Origin: Blautia sp. Marseille-P3087
Lineage (GTDB): Bacteria; Bacillota; Clostridia; Lachnospirales; Lachnospiraceae
Assembly: GCF_900120195.1 (NCBI RefSeq)
Contig: NZ_LT635539.1
Location: 564,830-628,829, forward strand
Reading direction: 5' to 3'
Length of the DNA: 64,000 nt
Part shown: positions 35,102-43,154 of the stretch, piece by piece
Layout of the letters: each line of letters opens with the position of its first letter
How positions within the stretch are numbered: the first letter of the stretch is position 1
Made by a program: the position numbers and the translations under genes
Notes under the pieces: generated by a model
The model's database searches: none
What the model was told of the DNA's origin: nothing
Seen by the model: only the letters and a program-made list of their open reading frames with translations

Positions 35102-35167
35102 ATTCGTCTCTCCTCTTCTAGTCTTTCTTGTCTCTAGATAACCTCTTTACAAAGTCCAGACATGTTC

Positions 35168-35196
35168 AGTATAACTTACTTTGCCCTTATTGAAAA
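35168..35196 (-). promoter_or_regulatory. Possible internal promoter before potD
   Basis: Minus-strand TTTTCA (35191-35196), 17 bases, TATACT (35168-35173) in the only sizeable gap of the operon. Extra transcription of the binding protein is common in ABC importers; the -35 match is weak. Confidence 0.45.
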
Positions 35197-35203
35197 GAGT
35201 TTA

Positions 35204-35998
35204 TTAGCTGTTTTTGTTGTTTCCCTTTGTCACCTTGCCTATCATTGTATAAACGAATAAAATCAGAACCGTAAAGACAAGCATGATTGTACATAGGGCA
35301 TTTACCTCCGGTGTAACTCCTGTCTTGATCTGCGTATACACTTTAATCGGCAGAGTTGCCAGACGTGGTCCGTTAATAAAAATGCTGATTACGACATCAT
35401 CCATGGACATAGCAAATGCCAGAAGTGATCCGGACATAACTGCCGGCATAATAAGCGGAAGAATGATGTCCCAGAAAGCCCGAAACGGTCCGGCTCCAAG
35501 ATCTCTGGCCGCCTCTTCAAGCGAAGGATCCATACCCGCAAGTCTTGCCTTGACCTCCATCAGAATATACGGCACACAGAATACCGTATGGCCGATCAAC
35601 AGTGTCAGCATACCAAACGGCAGATTCATCATATAGAAAAATGCCATCAGTACCATACCGAGAATGATTTCCGGAATCATGAGCGGAAGAATGGAAATAT
35701 ATTCCAAAATGCCTTTTGTTTTCCAGTGGATTCTGGAAAGGCCGACCGCACCCAGAGTTCCGATCACTGCGGAGACAAAGCAGCTTATCACACCAAGGAA
35801 TAAACTGTTGCCCAGTGCTTCCAGCATCGCATCATCATGAATCAGTTCCTGATACCATTTCAGTGAAAATCCGGTAAATCTTACAGGGAGTTTTGATTCA
35901 TTAAATGAAAATACAATGACGACCGCGATCGGCAGATACATCAGTACAAAAATCAGACCCAGATAAAATCCGGAGAGTTTTGAATTTTTCTTTTTCAT
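35204..35998 (-). CDS. potC: Spermidine/putrescine ABC transporter permease PotC, second locus
   Basis: The 264-residue membrane protein has six hydrophobic segments and the EAA loop EEAARDLGAGPFRAFWDIILP near 158-178. It resembles the permease half of the PotC-PotD fusion at 25436-27316 throughout (for example SFNESKLPVRFTGFSLKWY against SFNQSKTRAKWGGFTLKWY), so the two are paralogues, but here the frame ends after the permease. The ATG overlaps the potB stop by four bases. Confidence 0.91.
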   Translation of the reverse strand: MKKKNSKLSGFYLGLIFVLMYLPIAVVIVFSFNESKLPVRFTGFSLKWYQELIHDDAMLEALGNSLFLGVISCFVSAVIGTLGAVGLSRIHWKTKGILEYISILPLMIPEIILGMVLMAFFYMMNLPFGMLTLLIGHTVFCVPYILMEVKARLAGMDPSLEEAARDLGAGPFRAFWDIILPLIMPAVMSGSLLAFAMSMDDVVISIFINGPRLATLPIKVYTQIKTGVTPEVNALCTIMLVFTVLILFVYTMIGKVTKGNNKNS

Positions 35999-36849
35999 CC
36001 CACACCCTCCAATTCTTTTGCATTTGTTATTTTACGATACAACATGATCATAAGAGTTGTCAGAACCATCAGAACAACTGCCAGCGCTGCTGCAAACGGC
36101 CAGTTATTTCCTTTTGTCATCTGCTCCTGAATCAGACTTCCGACAAGGACGATTTTGTTGCCACCGAGGATATCTGCAATAAAAAACAGTCCCATGGACG
36201 GAATAAATGTCAGGATCACCCCGGATAAAAGCCCCGGAAGTGTCAGTTTAAAAGACACCGTCCAAAAAGCCTTCATCGGACTTGCGCCGAGATCTCTTGC
36301 TGCTTCTACAAGTGACCAGTCCAGTTTCTCTGCACTCGAATATACAGAAAGGATCATAAACGGCAAAAGTACATAAGTCATACCGATTACGATTGCGGGA
36401 TAACTGTACAAGATCCTCAGAGGCTTTTCAATCAGTCCCAGACTTTTTAATACGTGATTTAAAAGTCCTTTTGTCTGCAGGATTATCATCCATCCATAAA
36501 GACGTATCAGTGAATTTACCCAGAACGGCAGCATCAGAAAGATCATCGCACGTTTTTTCCATTTATCAGACAGCTTTGCCATAAAATATCCAAACGGATA
36601 ACCGAGCAGACAAATGATGAGTGTACTGGTTACCGCCAGCTGAAAGGATCCTGTAAATGTCTTCATATATACCGGATCAAGGATTTTACGATAATTATCA
36701 AGGGTAAAAATCCATTCTACACCATGTCCTGCCTTCGGCTGTGCAAAACTTAAGGCAACCATATAAAGCAGAGGACCCGCAACAAAGATCAGTGTAAAAA
36801 TATACAGTGGCAGGATCATCCAGACAGAGCCGGATTTCTGTTTTTTCAT
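35995..36849 (-). CDS. potB: Spermidine/putrescine ABC transporter permease PotB, second locus
   Basis: The 284-residue permease has six hydrophobic segments and the EAA loop VEAARDLGASPMKAFWTVSF near 180-199. It is paralogous to the PotB at 27313-28128. It overlaps potA and potC by four bases at each end, giving strict coupling. With PotA, PotC and PotD it makes a complete importer. Confidence 0.91.
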   Translation of the reverse strand: MKKQKSGSVWMILPLYIFTLIFVAGPLLYMVALSFAQPKAGHGVEWIFTLDNYRKILDPVYMKTFTGSFQLAVTSTLIICLLGYPFGYFMAKLSDKWKKRAMIFLMLPFWVNSLIRLYGWMIILQTKGLLNHVLKSLGLIEKPLRILYSYPAIVIGMTYVLLPFMILSVYSSAEKLDWSLVEAARDLGASPMKAFWTVSFKLTLPGLLSGVILTFIPSMGLFFIADILGGNKIVLVGSLIQEQMTKGNNWPFAAALAVVLMVLTTLMIMLYRKITNAKELEGVG

Positions 36850-37943
36850 ACTTCTGCCCCTCTTTCTGCTTCGTCCGGAAGATCAACCAGAACCGCATTT
36901 TCTGCTGCAAAGGAACAGGTTACTTTCTGTCCCGGCTCCACACCTGCATCAATGCCATGTCTGTTTGCAACAACTTCTGTTCCGTCTGCAAGTTTCAGTA
37001 CGACACGAAGAAGACCACCTGCAAAACTTTTTTCAATAACTTCTGCCGGAAGGCCCTCTCCGCAGTTTTCATCAAAGATCAGATTTTCGCTTCGGACAGC
37101 CAGAGTAACTGGCTTACCCACCTTAAGTTCTCTGCCTTCAGATACAACAAGAACGCTGCCTCCGGCAATGGCAATCTTAAGGTCTGCACCTTCTCTTCCT
37201 TCCACTGTACCTTTCAGGATATTGGCATTTCCAACGAATGTCGCTACATAGCTCGTTTGGGGATGATTATAAATCTCATCCGGTGTTCCGATCTGCTCGA
37301 AAGTACCCTGATTCATAACTGCGATACGATCAGACATATTGATGGCCTCTTCCTGATCATGCGTGATATAGATAAAAGTAATACCAAGTTTTTTCTGTAA
37401 TTTCTTCAGTTCAAGCTGCATGGCACGGCGAAGCTGGAGATCCAGAGCGCCAAGAGGTTCATCGAGAAGAAGGACCTTCGGATTATTGACCAGTGCTCTT
37501 GCGATTGCCACACGCTGTCTCTGTCCTCCGGATAGCTCGGACGGCTTTCTTTTCTCAAATCCCGGAAGCTGCACGAGATCCAACATCTCCGATACACGTT
37601 TCTTAATCTCCGCTTTCGGTGTTTTTTTCAGTTTCAGTCCATATCCGATATTGTCTGCAACTGTCATATGCGGAAAGAGTGCATAATTCTGAAATACTGT
37701 ATTGACATCACGCGCCTCCGGTGCCAGGCCGGTCACATCTCTGCCATCAAGGAATACTCTCCCGGAATCCGGTGTTTCAAGTCCTGCTATAATACGCAGT
37801 GTTGTCGTCTTTCCGCAGCCGGAAGATCCAAGGAGCGTGATAAACTCTCCTTTATCAATCGAAAGACTGATCTCCTTCAATACGGTCTCTTCTTTTGAAA
37901 ACGACTTTTTTATCTCTTTTAATTCCAAACATTTTTCTGTCAT
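36846..37943 (-). CDS. potA: Spermidine/putrescine ABC transporter ATP-binding protein PotA, second locus
   Basis: The 365-residue ATPase has Walker A GSSGCGKTT at 38-46, the signature LSGGQRQRVAIARA near 134 and Walker [14 protein letters not shown] near 158, with a C-terminal TOBE domain from about 280. The M20 amidohydrolase gene ends 39 bases upstream, so potABCD is probably read from the promoter of that gene. AGGAGG is about 15 bases before the ATG, somewhat far. Confidence 0.92.
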   Translation of the reverse strand: MTEKCLELKEIKKSFSKEETVLKEISLSIDKGEFITLLGSSGCGKTTTLRIIAGLETPDSGRVFLDGRDVTGLAPEARDVNTVFQNYALFPHMTVADNIGYGLKLKKTPKAEIKKRVSEMLDLVQLPGFEKRKPSELSGGQRQRVAIARALVNNPKVLLLDEPLGALDLQLRRAMQLELKKLQKKLGITFIYITHDQEEAINMSDRIAVMNQGTFEQIGTPDEIYNHPQTSYVATFVGNANILKGTVEGREGADLKIAIAGGSVLVVSEGRELKVGKPVTLAVRSENLIFDENCGEGLPAEVIEKSFAGGLLRVVLKLADGTEVVANRHGIDAGVEPGQKVTCSFAAENAVLVDLPDEAERGAEV

Positions 37944-37982
37944 TTTTCTTCTGTCTGTCCTCCTGCTGTTTTTCTTATTATA

Positions 37983-39296
37983 TTAATCAGCCTTTTTCTC
38001 TGTGATTTTCTTTACATATTGTATGTAGCTGTCTTTATCAAAAAACGGTGTGTAGCTGTCTTTGATTTCTTTTGCCTCTTCTCCGCCATTTCGAAGGAGC
38101 TTATATGCAGTCAGTGCCAGAAGCTTCGCCGGCAAAATATAAGCTTTTTCCGGATCGGTGATCTTAAAGTCAGCCCCGTGTAGTTTACCTTCAAATCCTT
38201 TAAAAGTAAAATTAACGATCGGAAGAAGGTGACTCAGATCCCCTACATCGGTACAGGCATTATTGAAATCGCCTTTTTGTACTGTGCGATAATCGAGTCC
38301 CAGATCATTTGCCGCCTCAATCAGCGCTTCATCTGCCTCACGAGGAAGAATCGGCATATAGCCTTGAAGGACTTCTCTTTCTATTTTCCCACCAAAAGCA
38401 TAGGCTGAACCGGCATACGCACGGTTTACCATCTCCATAACCTGCTCGATCCGCTCCAATGATGCCGCACGTACCTTCGTCTCAATGACTGCCTCATCCG
38501 GCACACTGTTGATCACATCGCCTGCCTTACGGATCACATTGTGAAGTCTCACATGATCTTCCTCCCGGAAAGTCTCTCTCATCAGCCCCATCATCTGGAT
38601 TGCACTGGTCGTGATGCTTAAGGCATTTACTCCATTCCACGGATCAATCGCCCCATGTGCTGCCTTTCCCCGTACTGTCACTTGCTCTGCCGTATAGCCG
38701 TTGCATGGAGGATTTCCAAGGTAAAAATCTTCTTTTACCGGGACCATATGCACATGTGTCGTAAGTGCAATATCTGTATCATCAAATACCCCTGTTCGGA
38801 TCATCTCACTCTTACCACAACAAAATTCGATTCCTTGTTCTTTCAGGCGGGTACGCTTATCTGCATCAATATATTCTTCTGCCGGAACCGCAAGAAAATT
38901 CACATTGCCATCCAGCTCTTCCTGTATTTCCGGATCAGCCATTGCAATCGCGCAGCCGATCATCGCTGCCATCTGTGCATGGTGTCCGCAGGCATGAGCA
39001 ACCCCGGTCTGTCTGTCAGCCATCGGATGAGAATGGCATCCGATCGCATCCAGCTCGCCAATCACAGTCAGCGTCGGACCGTCTTTTCGCCTCGTCTCAC
39101 CTTTTACCCCGGTAAAGGCAAGGTTCTCTGTCAATTTATAACCGAGAGATTTCAAAAACTCTGCCGTTTTTCCGGCCGTCCGTACTTCTTCAAACCCTGG
39201 CTCCGGATGTGCAGCAATATCCTCTGCAAATGCAATAATCTGTTCTCTGTGCGCATCTATTCGTTCGAGAATACATTTCTCGGTTTCATCTATCAT
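37983..39296 (-). CDS. M20 family amidohydrolase (AbgB/aminoacylase-like)
   Basis: Metal-dependent hydrolase of amide bonds in N-acyl amino acids or small peptides. The 437-residue protein has the M20D start EDIAAHPEPGFEEVRTAGKTAEFLKSLG, metal-binding ACGHHAQMAAMIG near 97-109 and VPAEE near 132, and a dimerisation domain (VTVRGKAAHGAIDPWNGVNALS). No signal peptide is seen, so it acts in the cytoplasm. It is the first gene of the operon with potABCD, which suggests its substrate or product is linked to what that importer brings in, for example an acylated amine; this is inference. It has a clear promoter. Confidence 0.88.
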   Translation of the reverse strand: MIDETEKCILERIDAHREQIIAFAEDIAAHPEPGFEEVRTAGKTAEFLKSLGYKLTENLAFTGVKGETRRKDGPTLTVIGELDAIGCHSHPMADRQTGVAHACGHHAQMAAMIGCAIAMADPEIQEELDGNVNFLAVPAEEYIDADKRTRLKEQGIEFCCGKSEMIRTGVFDDTDIALTTHVHMVPVKEDFYLGNPPCNGYTAEQVTVRGKAAHGAIDPWNGVNALSITTSAIQMMGLMRETFREEDHVRLHNVIRKAGDVINSVPDEAVIETKVRAASLERIEQVMEMVNRAYAGSAYAFGGKIEREVLQGYMPILPREADEALIEAANDLGLDYRTVQKGDFNNACTDVGDLSHLLPIVNFTFKGFEGKLHGADFKITDPEKAYILPAKLLALTAYKLLRNGGEEAKEIKDSYTPFFDKDSYIQYVKKITEKKAD

Positions 39297-39384
39297 TCAA
39301 CTCATCTCCCTCTGTAGATGCTTCTCATTTCGCAACGCTTTTATGAGTTAATACGTTATATAAATAATATATTCATATTCTCCT

Positions 39385-39412
39385 ATCATAACATAAATTT
39401 TACTCATTGCAA
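39385..39412 (-). promoter_or_regulatory. Promoter of the amidohydrolase-potABCD operon
   Basis: Minus-strand TTGCAA (39407-39412), 16-base spacer and TATGAT (39385-39390) preceded by TGT, an extended -10. The leader before the amidohydrolase would be about 80 bases. Confidence 0.65.
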
Positions 39413-39450
39413 GCACTGAAAAAAATGCATGCCCACTGAAAAACTTTTTC

Positions 39451-39478
39451 TTGCAATTTTGCTGAAATACGGTATAAT
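39451..39478 (+). promoter_or_regulatory. Promoter of the tRNA-Thr gene
   Basis: TTGCAA (39451-39456), 16-base spacer, perfect TATAAT (39473-39478), ending 21 bases before the mature tRNA. Confidence 0.75.
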
Positions 39479-39499
39479 ATATTTTGTGTCTAAACATAA

Positions 39500-39572
39500 G
39501 CTGAAATAGCTCAGTTGGTAGAGCACTTCACTCGTAATGAAGGGGTCGTGGGTTCGAGTCCCATTTTCAGCT
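39500..39572 (+). tRNA. tRNA-Thr (anticodon CGU)
   Basis: A full cloverleaf is readable: acceptor GCTGAAA (39500-39506) with TTTCAGC (39565-39571) and discriminator T; D arm GCTC/GAGC; anticodon stem CTTCA/TGAAG with loop CTCGTAA, anticodon CGT at 39533-39535; T arm GTGGG/CCCAT with loop TTCGAGT. The anticodon reads ACG, threonine. CCA is not encoded. It has its own promoter and terminator and no other tRNA beside it. Confidence 0.97.
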
Positions 39573-39581
39573 TTATTTTTT

Positions 39582-39622
39582 TTCCAAAAACAGCCGCCAG
39601 TTTCAAACTGACGGCTGTTTTA
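39582..39622. terminator. Bidirectional terminator between tRNA-Thr and the branching-enzyme homologue
   Basis: AAAACAGCCG-C-CAGTTT and AAACTG-A-CGGCTGTTTT pair over 16 positions with one mismatch and a single-base centre, flanked by A and T tracts on both sides. It serves the tRNA and the convergent gene at 39623-41911. Confidence 0.88.
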
Positions 39623-41911
39623 TTATACTGCAATATCTTTTTTTATGTTCTTTTTCGCTGTTGTTTTTTGGGCTGTTGTTGTCTTTTTTGCCGGTATTTT
39701 CTTCGCAGCAACCTTCTTTGCGGCTGCTTTCTTTGTGCTGTCTTTCTTCGCGGCTATTTTTCGGGTTGTTTTCTTTGCCGTTTCCGGCTTCTTCGCAGCT
39801 ACTGCAAGCTTCTCTGGTTTCTTTCCCGGTGTGCAGGAAAATACAGCTACACCAAGTGCCGGGATCTTGAAGGTAACGGAATACTCTCTTTCATCGCACT
39901 CTGCCTGCTTGCAGGTCTTTGCACGCAGATTAACGATTCCCTGTCCGCCATATTCTTTGCGGTCACTGTTGAAGATTTCTTTATATTTTCCATAGAAAGG
40001 AACTCCCACCTGATAATTTTCATATGGAACTGCCGCAAAGTTGCAAACTGCCAGAAGTGTTTCATCCGGGTTTTCCGTCTTACGAAGGAATGTCAGGACA
40101 TTTTCTTCATATTTCATAAGCTGGATCCATTCAAATCCCTCATAATCATCATCCATCTGATACATAGCCGGCTGTGAAACGTACAGTTCATTCAGATCAT
40201 GAATAAATTTCTGAAGTTCTTCCGGTGCCTCTTTATCCGGTGCCATCATCTTACATCCCGGATGAAGCATCATATAAGAATATGCCGCACGGATCTGACT
40301 CATCTTTTGCGCATCATCCCCAGGAAGTTTCGCCATAAAGCTTTCCTGGTCGCCGGTCTGGCGGCTTCCAAGTGGAAGCACAAAGTGCTCACAGTACGTG
40401 TACAGCATAGACAATGTCAGCTGGTCATGGACATACTGGCGCTCAATCGGATCTTTCGACAGATAATTCAGGAAATCTCCAGCCCAGTTGTTGTTCCATT
40501 TATAAGAAAAACCAATATTATCATCCTCCACGCTTCCTGTCAGTTCTGACCAGAGACCGTCCTCCTGCGCGATAGTCATCGTTCCCGGCAGTTTTTTCTG
40601 TAGTATGGAATTCAGATGTTTCAGAAATTCTACTGCTTCAAGATTTTCATTTGTTCCGTAGATATTCGGTCTCCACTGTCCATATTCTCTGCCAAAATCA
40701 AGATACAGCATAGAATCGACATCGTCCAGCCTCAGACCATCTGCATGATAAAATTCCATCCAGTAAAACGCATTGGAAAGAAGGAAATCCTTAACCATAG
40801 GGCTGTCAAAATTAAATAACAGAGTTCCCCACATCGGATGAATTGCCATGGACGGATCTGGATTTTCGTAAAGCGGTGTACCATCAAAAAGTTCGAGTCC
40901 GCCTTCCTCACGTGGGAAGTGTGACGGTGTCCAGTCCAGAATTACACCGATATTCTCTTTGTGAAGTGCATTGACCAGCTGCTGAAAATCTTCCGGCATT
41001 CCGAACCGACGATCCGGTGCATAATAAGCAAAGGTGCTGTACTCTCCGGAATCCTCATTCAGATATTCCATCACCGGATGAAGTTCCACATGGGTATATT
41101 TCAGTTTTTTTACATAATCGACCAGTTCCTGCGGATTTTCCCAGGCAGTCAGGCTTGTCTCATAAATAGATACTGGCTGATGACGATCCTTGTATTTCTC
41201 ACGTGCATCCATCCACGCAGCATCATCCCACACATAATTACGCAGGTCTTTGACAACAGATGCTGATGCCGGCGGGAGTTCCGTACATACTGCATACGGA
41301 TCCGATTTCAGTTGGATCGTACCACCTTTTAGTTTCATTTCGTATTTATAAACTGCACCATCCCCAACTCCGGGAATAAACAGTTCGTAGATTCCTGACA
41401 TCGGCATACGGTGCATCATATGGCATCTGCCATCCCAGTTATTAAAGTCTCCGACTACACTGACACGAAGTGCATTCGGTGCCCATACAGCAAAGCTGGT
41501 TCCGGTCACTCCGTCTATCTCTTTCGGATGCGCTCCCAGTTTTTCATATGCATGGTAATACACACCGGCACAGAAAGCCTTTTCTTCGTCCTCGGTAATC
41601 TGTACAGGAAATGCATATGGATCTGCCACCGTACGGACTTCTTTGCTTTTCGTGATGCGGTACTGGTATGACGGAATCTTGCGCATAGGAAGCATTACTG
41701 CAAAATATCCCGCCTCATCCTGTTTTTCCATCTTGTAGGTCTTTGTATCTACAAGTACTTCCACACTGTCTGCATCCGGAAAGAATCCCTGTACCAATAC
41801 TCCATCAGCTGTCATTCGCGGTGCCATCAGATCACGCGGTGCTGCCTCTTCCCCGTAAACAACCGCTTCAATCTCTGGCCAATCCATATATTTATATACT
41901 TTGCTTTCCAT
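39623..41911 (-). CDS. glgB: Glycogen branching enzyme homologue (GH13) with Lys/Ala-rich C-terminal tail
   Basis: The 762-residue protein has an N-terminal carbohydrate-binding part (about 1-110), a CBM48-like domain near 115-225 (TSFAVWAPNALRVSVVGDFNNWDG), a GH13 barrel and a C-terminal beta domain. Catalytic region I (LDWTPSHF), region II with the nucleophile Asp (GLRLDDVDSML) and region III with the Glu (TIAQEDGLW) are present. Region IV, normally LPLSHDEVVHGK, reads LPLGSRQTGDQES, so the usual His-Asp pair is missing. From about 690 the tail is built of AKK/AAKK units, like histone H1. Function as a 1,4-alpha-glucan branching enzyme is therefore only probable. CAGGAGGGAC precedes the ATG. 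The divergent fructokinase gene lies 196 bases upstream. Confidence 0.85.
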   Translation of the reverse strand: MESKVYKYMDWPEIEAVVYGEEAAPRDLMAPRMTADGVLVQGFFPDADSVEVLVDTKTYKMEKQDEAGYFAVMLPMRKIPSYQYRITKSKEVRTVADPYAFPVQITEDEEKAFCAGVYYHAYEKLGAHPKEIDGVTGTSFAVWAPNALRVSVVGDFNNWDGRCHMMHRMPMSGIYELFIPGVGDGAVYKYEMKLKGGTIQLKSDPYAVCTELPPASASVVKDLRNYVWDDAAWMDAREKYKDRHQPVSIYETSLTAWENPQELVDYVKKLKYTHVELHPVMEYLNEDSGEYSTFAYYAPDRRFGMPEDFQQLVNALHKENIGVILDWTPSHFPREEGGLELFDGTPLYENPDPSMAIHPMWGTLLFNFDSPMVKDFLLSNAFYWMEFYHADGLRLDDVDSMLYLDFGREYGQWRPNIYGTNENLEAVEFLKHLNSILQKKLPGTMTIAQEDGLWSELTGSVEDDNIGFSYKWNNNWAGDFLNYLSKDPIERQYVHDQLTLSMLYTYCEHFVLPLGSRQTGDQESFMAKLPGDDAQKMSQIRAAYSYMMLHPGCKMMAPDKEAPEELQKFIHDLNELYVSQPAMYQMDDDYEGFEWIQLMKYEENVLTFLRKTENPDETLLAVCNFAAVPYENYQVGVPFYGKYKEIFNSDRKEYGGQGIVNLRAKTCKQAECDEREYSVTFKIPALGVAVFSCTPGKKPEKLAVAAKKPETAKKTTRKIAAKKDSTKKAAAKKVAAKKIPAKKTTTAQKTTAKKNIKKDIAV

Positions 41912-42017
41912 AAAGTCCCTCCTGTCTCTATTTCATCAGGATTTTCTCCCGAATTGTAATCCTCTGTTTTAGTTTAGCATTTTTTTTGTAAAAAATAAAG
42001 AAAAGAACGAAATTAGT

Positions 42018-42046
42018 TTGACAAAACAACCTTACTACGATAAATT
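42018..42046 (+). promoter_or_regulatory. Promoter of the fructokinase gene
   Basis: TTGACA (42018-42023), 17-base spacer and TAAATT (42041-42046). The transcript leader would be about 55 bases and includes a weak TTTCTTT/AAAGAAA hairpin. Confidence 0.7.
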
Positions 42047-42107
42047 GATGATAGTATCTTTCTTTCTAAAAAGAAAAACTACAGCTACTTAAGGAGGTTT
42101 TAATCCT

Positions 42108-43079
42108 ATGAAAAAAAAACAGTTTGACGTAACAGCTCTCGGTGAGTTGCTGATCGATTTTACAGAAAATGGAGAAAGTTCTCAGGGAAATCCTCTGATG
42201 GAAGCCAATCCGGGCGGTGCACCCTGCAACGTACTTGCCATGCTGGAGCGTCTTGGCAAAAAAACAGCTTTCATCGGCAAAGTCGGTAAAGATATGTTTG
42301 GTAATCAGTTAAAATCGGCGGTGGAGGAAGTCGGTATCGATACGCGTAATCTGATTCTTGACGAAAACTACCACACAACGCTCGCTTTCGTTCATACATA
42401 TCCGGACGGTGACCGCGACTTTTCTTTCTACCGTGATCCGGGTGCCGATATGATGCTTACAAAAGAGGAAGTACAGAGAGATCTGATCCAGTCCTCCCGT
42501 ATTTTCCATTTCGGTACACTTTCTTCAACTCATGAAGGTGTGCGCGCGGCTACACGCCATGCCATCGAACTAGCAAAAGATGCCGGATGCATCATCACTT
42601 TTGATCCAAATCTGCGTCCGCCACTCTGGAAATCTCTGGATGATGCAAAAGCAGAGATTGAATATGGCATGTCCAAATGCGACGTCTTAAAAATTTCCGA
42701 TAACGAAGTGGAATTTATGTGCGGAACCACAGACTACGACAAAGGCGCTGCCATGATTCAGGAAAAATACAACATTCCACTTATTCTTGTCACTATGGGA
42801 AAAGACGGAAGCCGTGCTTATTACAAAAATATGCGTGTAGAAGTTGCTCCGTTCCTTCAGGAAAACACGATTGAAACGACCGGTGCAGGTGATACCTTCT
42901 GCGCAAGCACTTTAAATTATGTACTTGACCACGGCCTTGAGGATCTGACCGAAGAAAACTTAAAAGAGCTGCTTACCTTTGCAAACGCTGCTGCTTCTCT
43001 GATCACCACACGTAAAGGTGCTCTGAGAGTCATGCCGACACGCGAAGAAGTCGAAAACTTTATTGCAAGCCGTAAGTAA
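42108..43079 (+). CDS. Fructokinase (PfkB family carbohydrate kinase)
   Basis: Phosphorylates fructose or a related sugar with ATP in the cytoplasm. The 323-residue protein has the PfkB start ALGELLIDFTENG near 10-22, the first signature NPGGAPCNVLAMLERLGKKTAFIG near 34-57, and the second signature TTGAGDTFCASTL with catalytic Asp near 261-273. Sequence is close to the bacterial fructokinase (ScrK/FrkB) group. AAGGAGG precedes the ATG and a terminator follows, so it is a single-gene unit. No PTS or sucrose hydrolase gene is nearby, so free fructose from elsewhere would be its substrate. Confidence 0.92.
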   Translation: MKKKQFDVTALGELLIDFTENGESSQGNPLMEANPGGAPCNVLAMLERLGKKTAFIGKVGKDMFGNQLKSAVEEVGIDTRNLILDENYHTTLAFVHTYPDGDRDFSFYRDPGADMMLTKEEVQRDLIQSSRIFHFGTLSSTHEGVRAATRHAIELAKDAGCIITFDPNLRPPLWKSLDDAKAEIEYGMSKCDVLKISDNEVEFMCGTTDYDKGAAMIQEKYNIPLILVTMGKDGSRAYYKNMRVEVAPFLQENTIETTGAGDTFCASTLNYVLDHGLEDLTEENLKELLTFANAAASLITTRKGALRVMPTREEVENFIASRK

Positions 43080-43094
43080 AACTTATATAGACAG

Positions 43095-43131
43095 CAAAAA
43101 AGCCCCGGACAATTATGTCCGGGACTTTTTA
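43095..43131. terminator. Bidirectional terminator between fructokinase and serA
   Basis: AAGCCCCGGAC and GTCCGGGACTT form an 11-bp stem with one mismatch around AATTAT, flanked by an A tract and a T tract. Confidence 0.9.
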
Positions 43132-43154
43132 TGGCTACGGGGTACTCCTCTTTA

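Noticed and set aside
39640-39860. Ala/Phe-rich plus-strand frame across the end of the branching-enzyme homologue, and the idea that the AKK-rich tail is a separate histone-like gene
   Set aside because: The plus frame is the antisense of the AKK repeats. The repeats are in one frame with the GH13 protein and there is no start codon with a ribosome-binding site before them.
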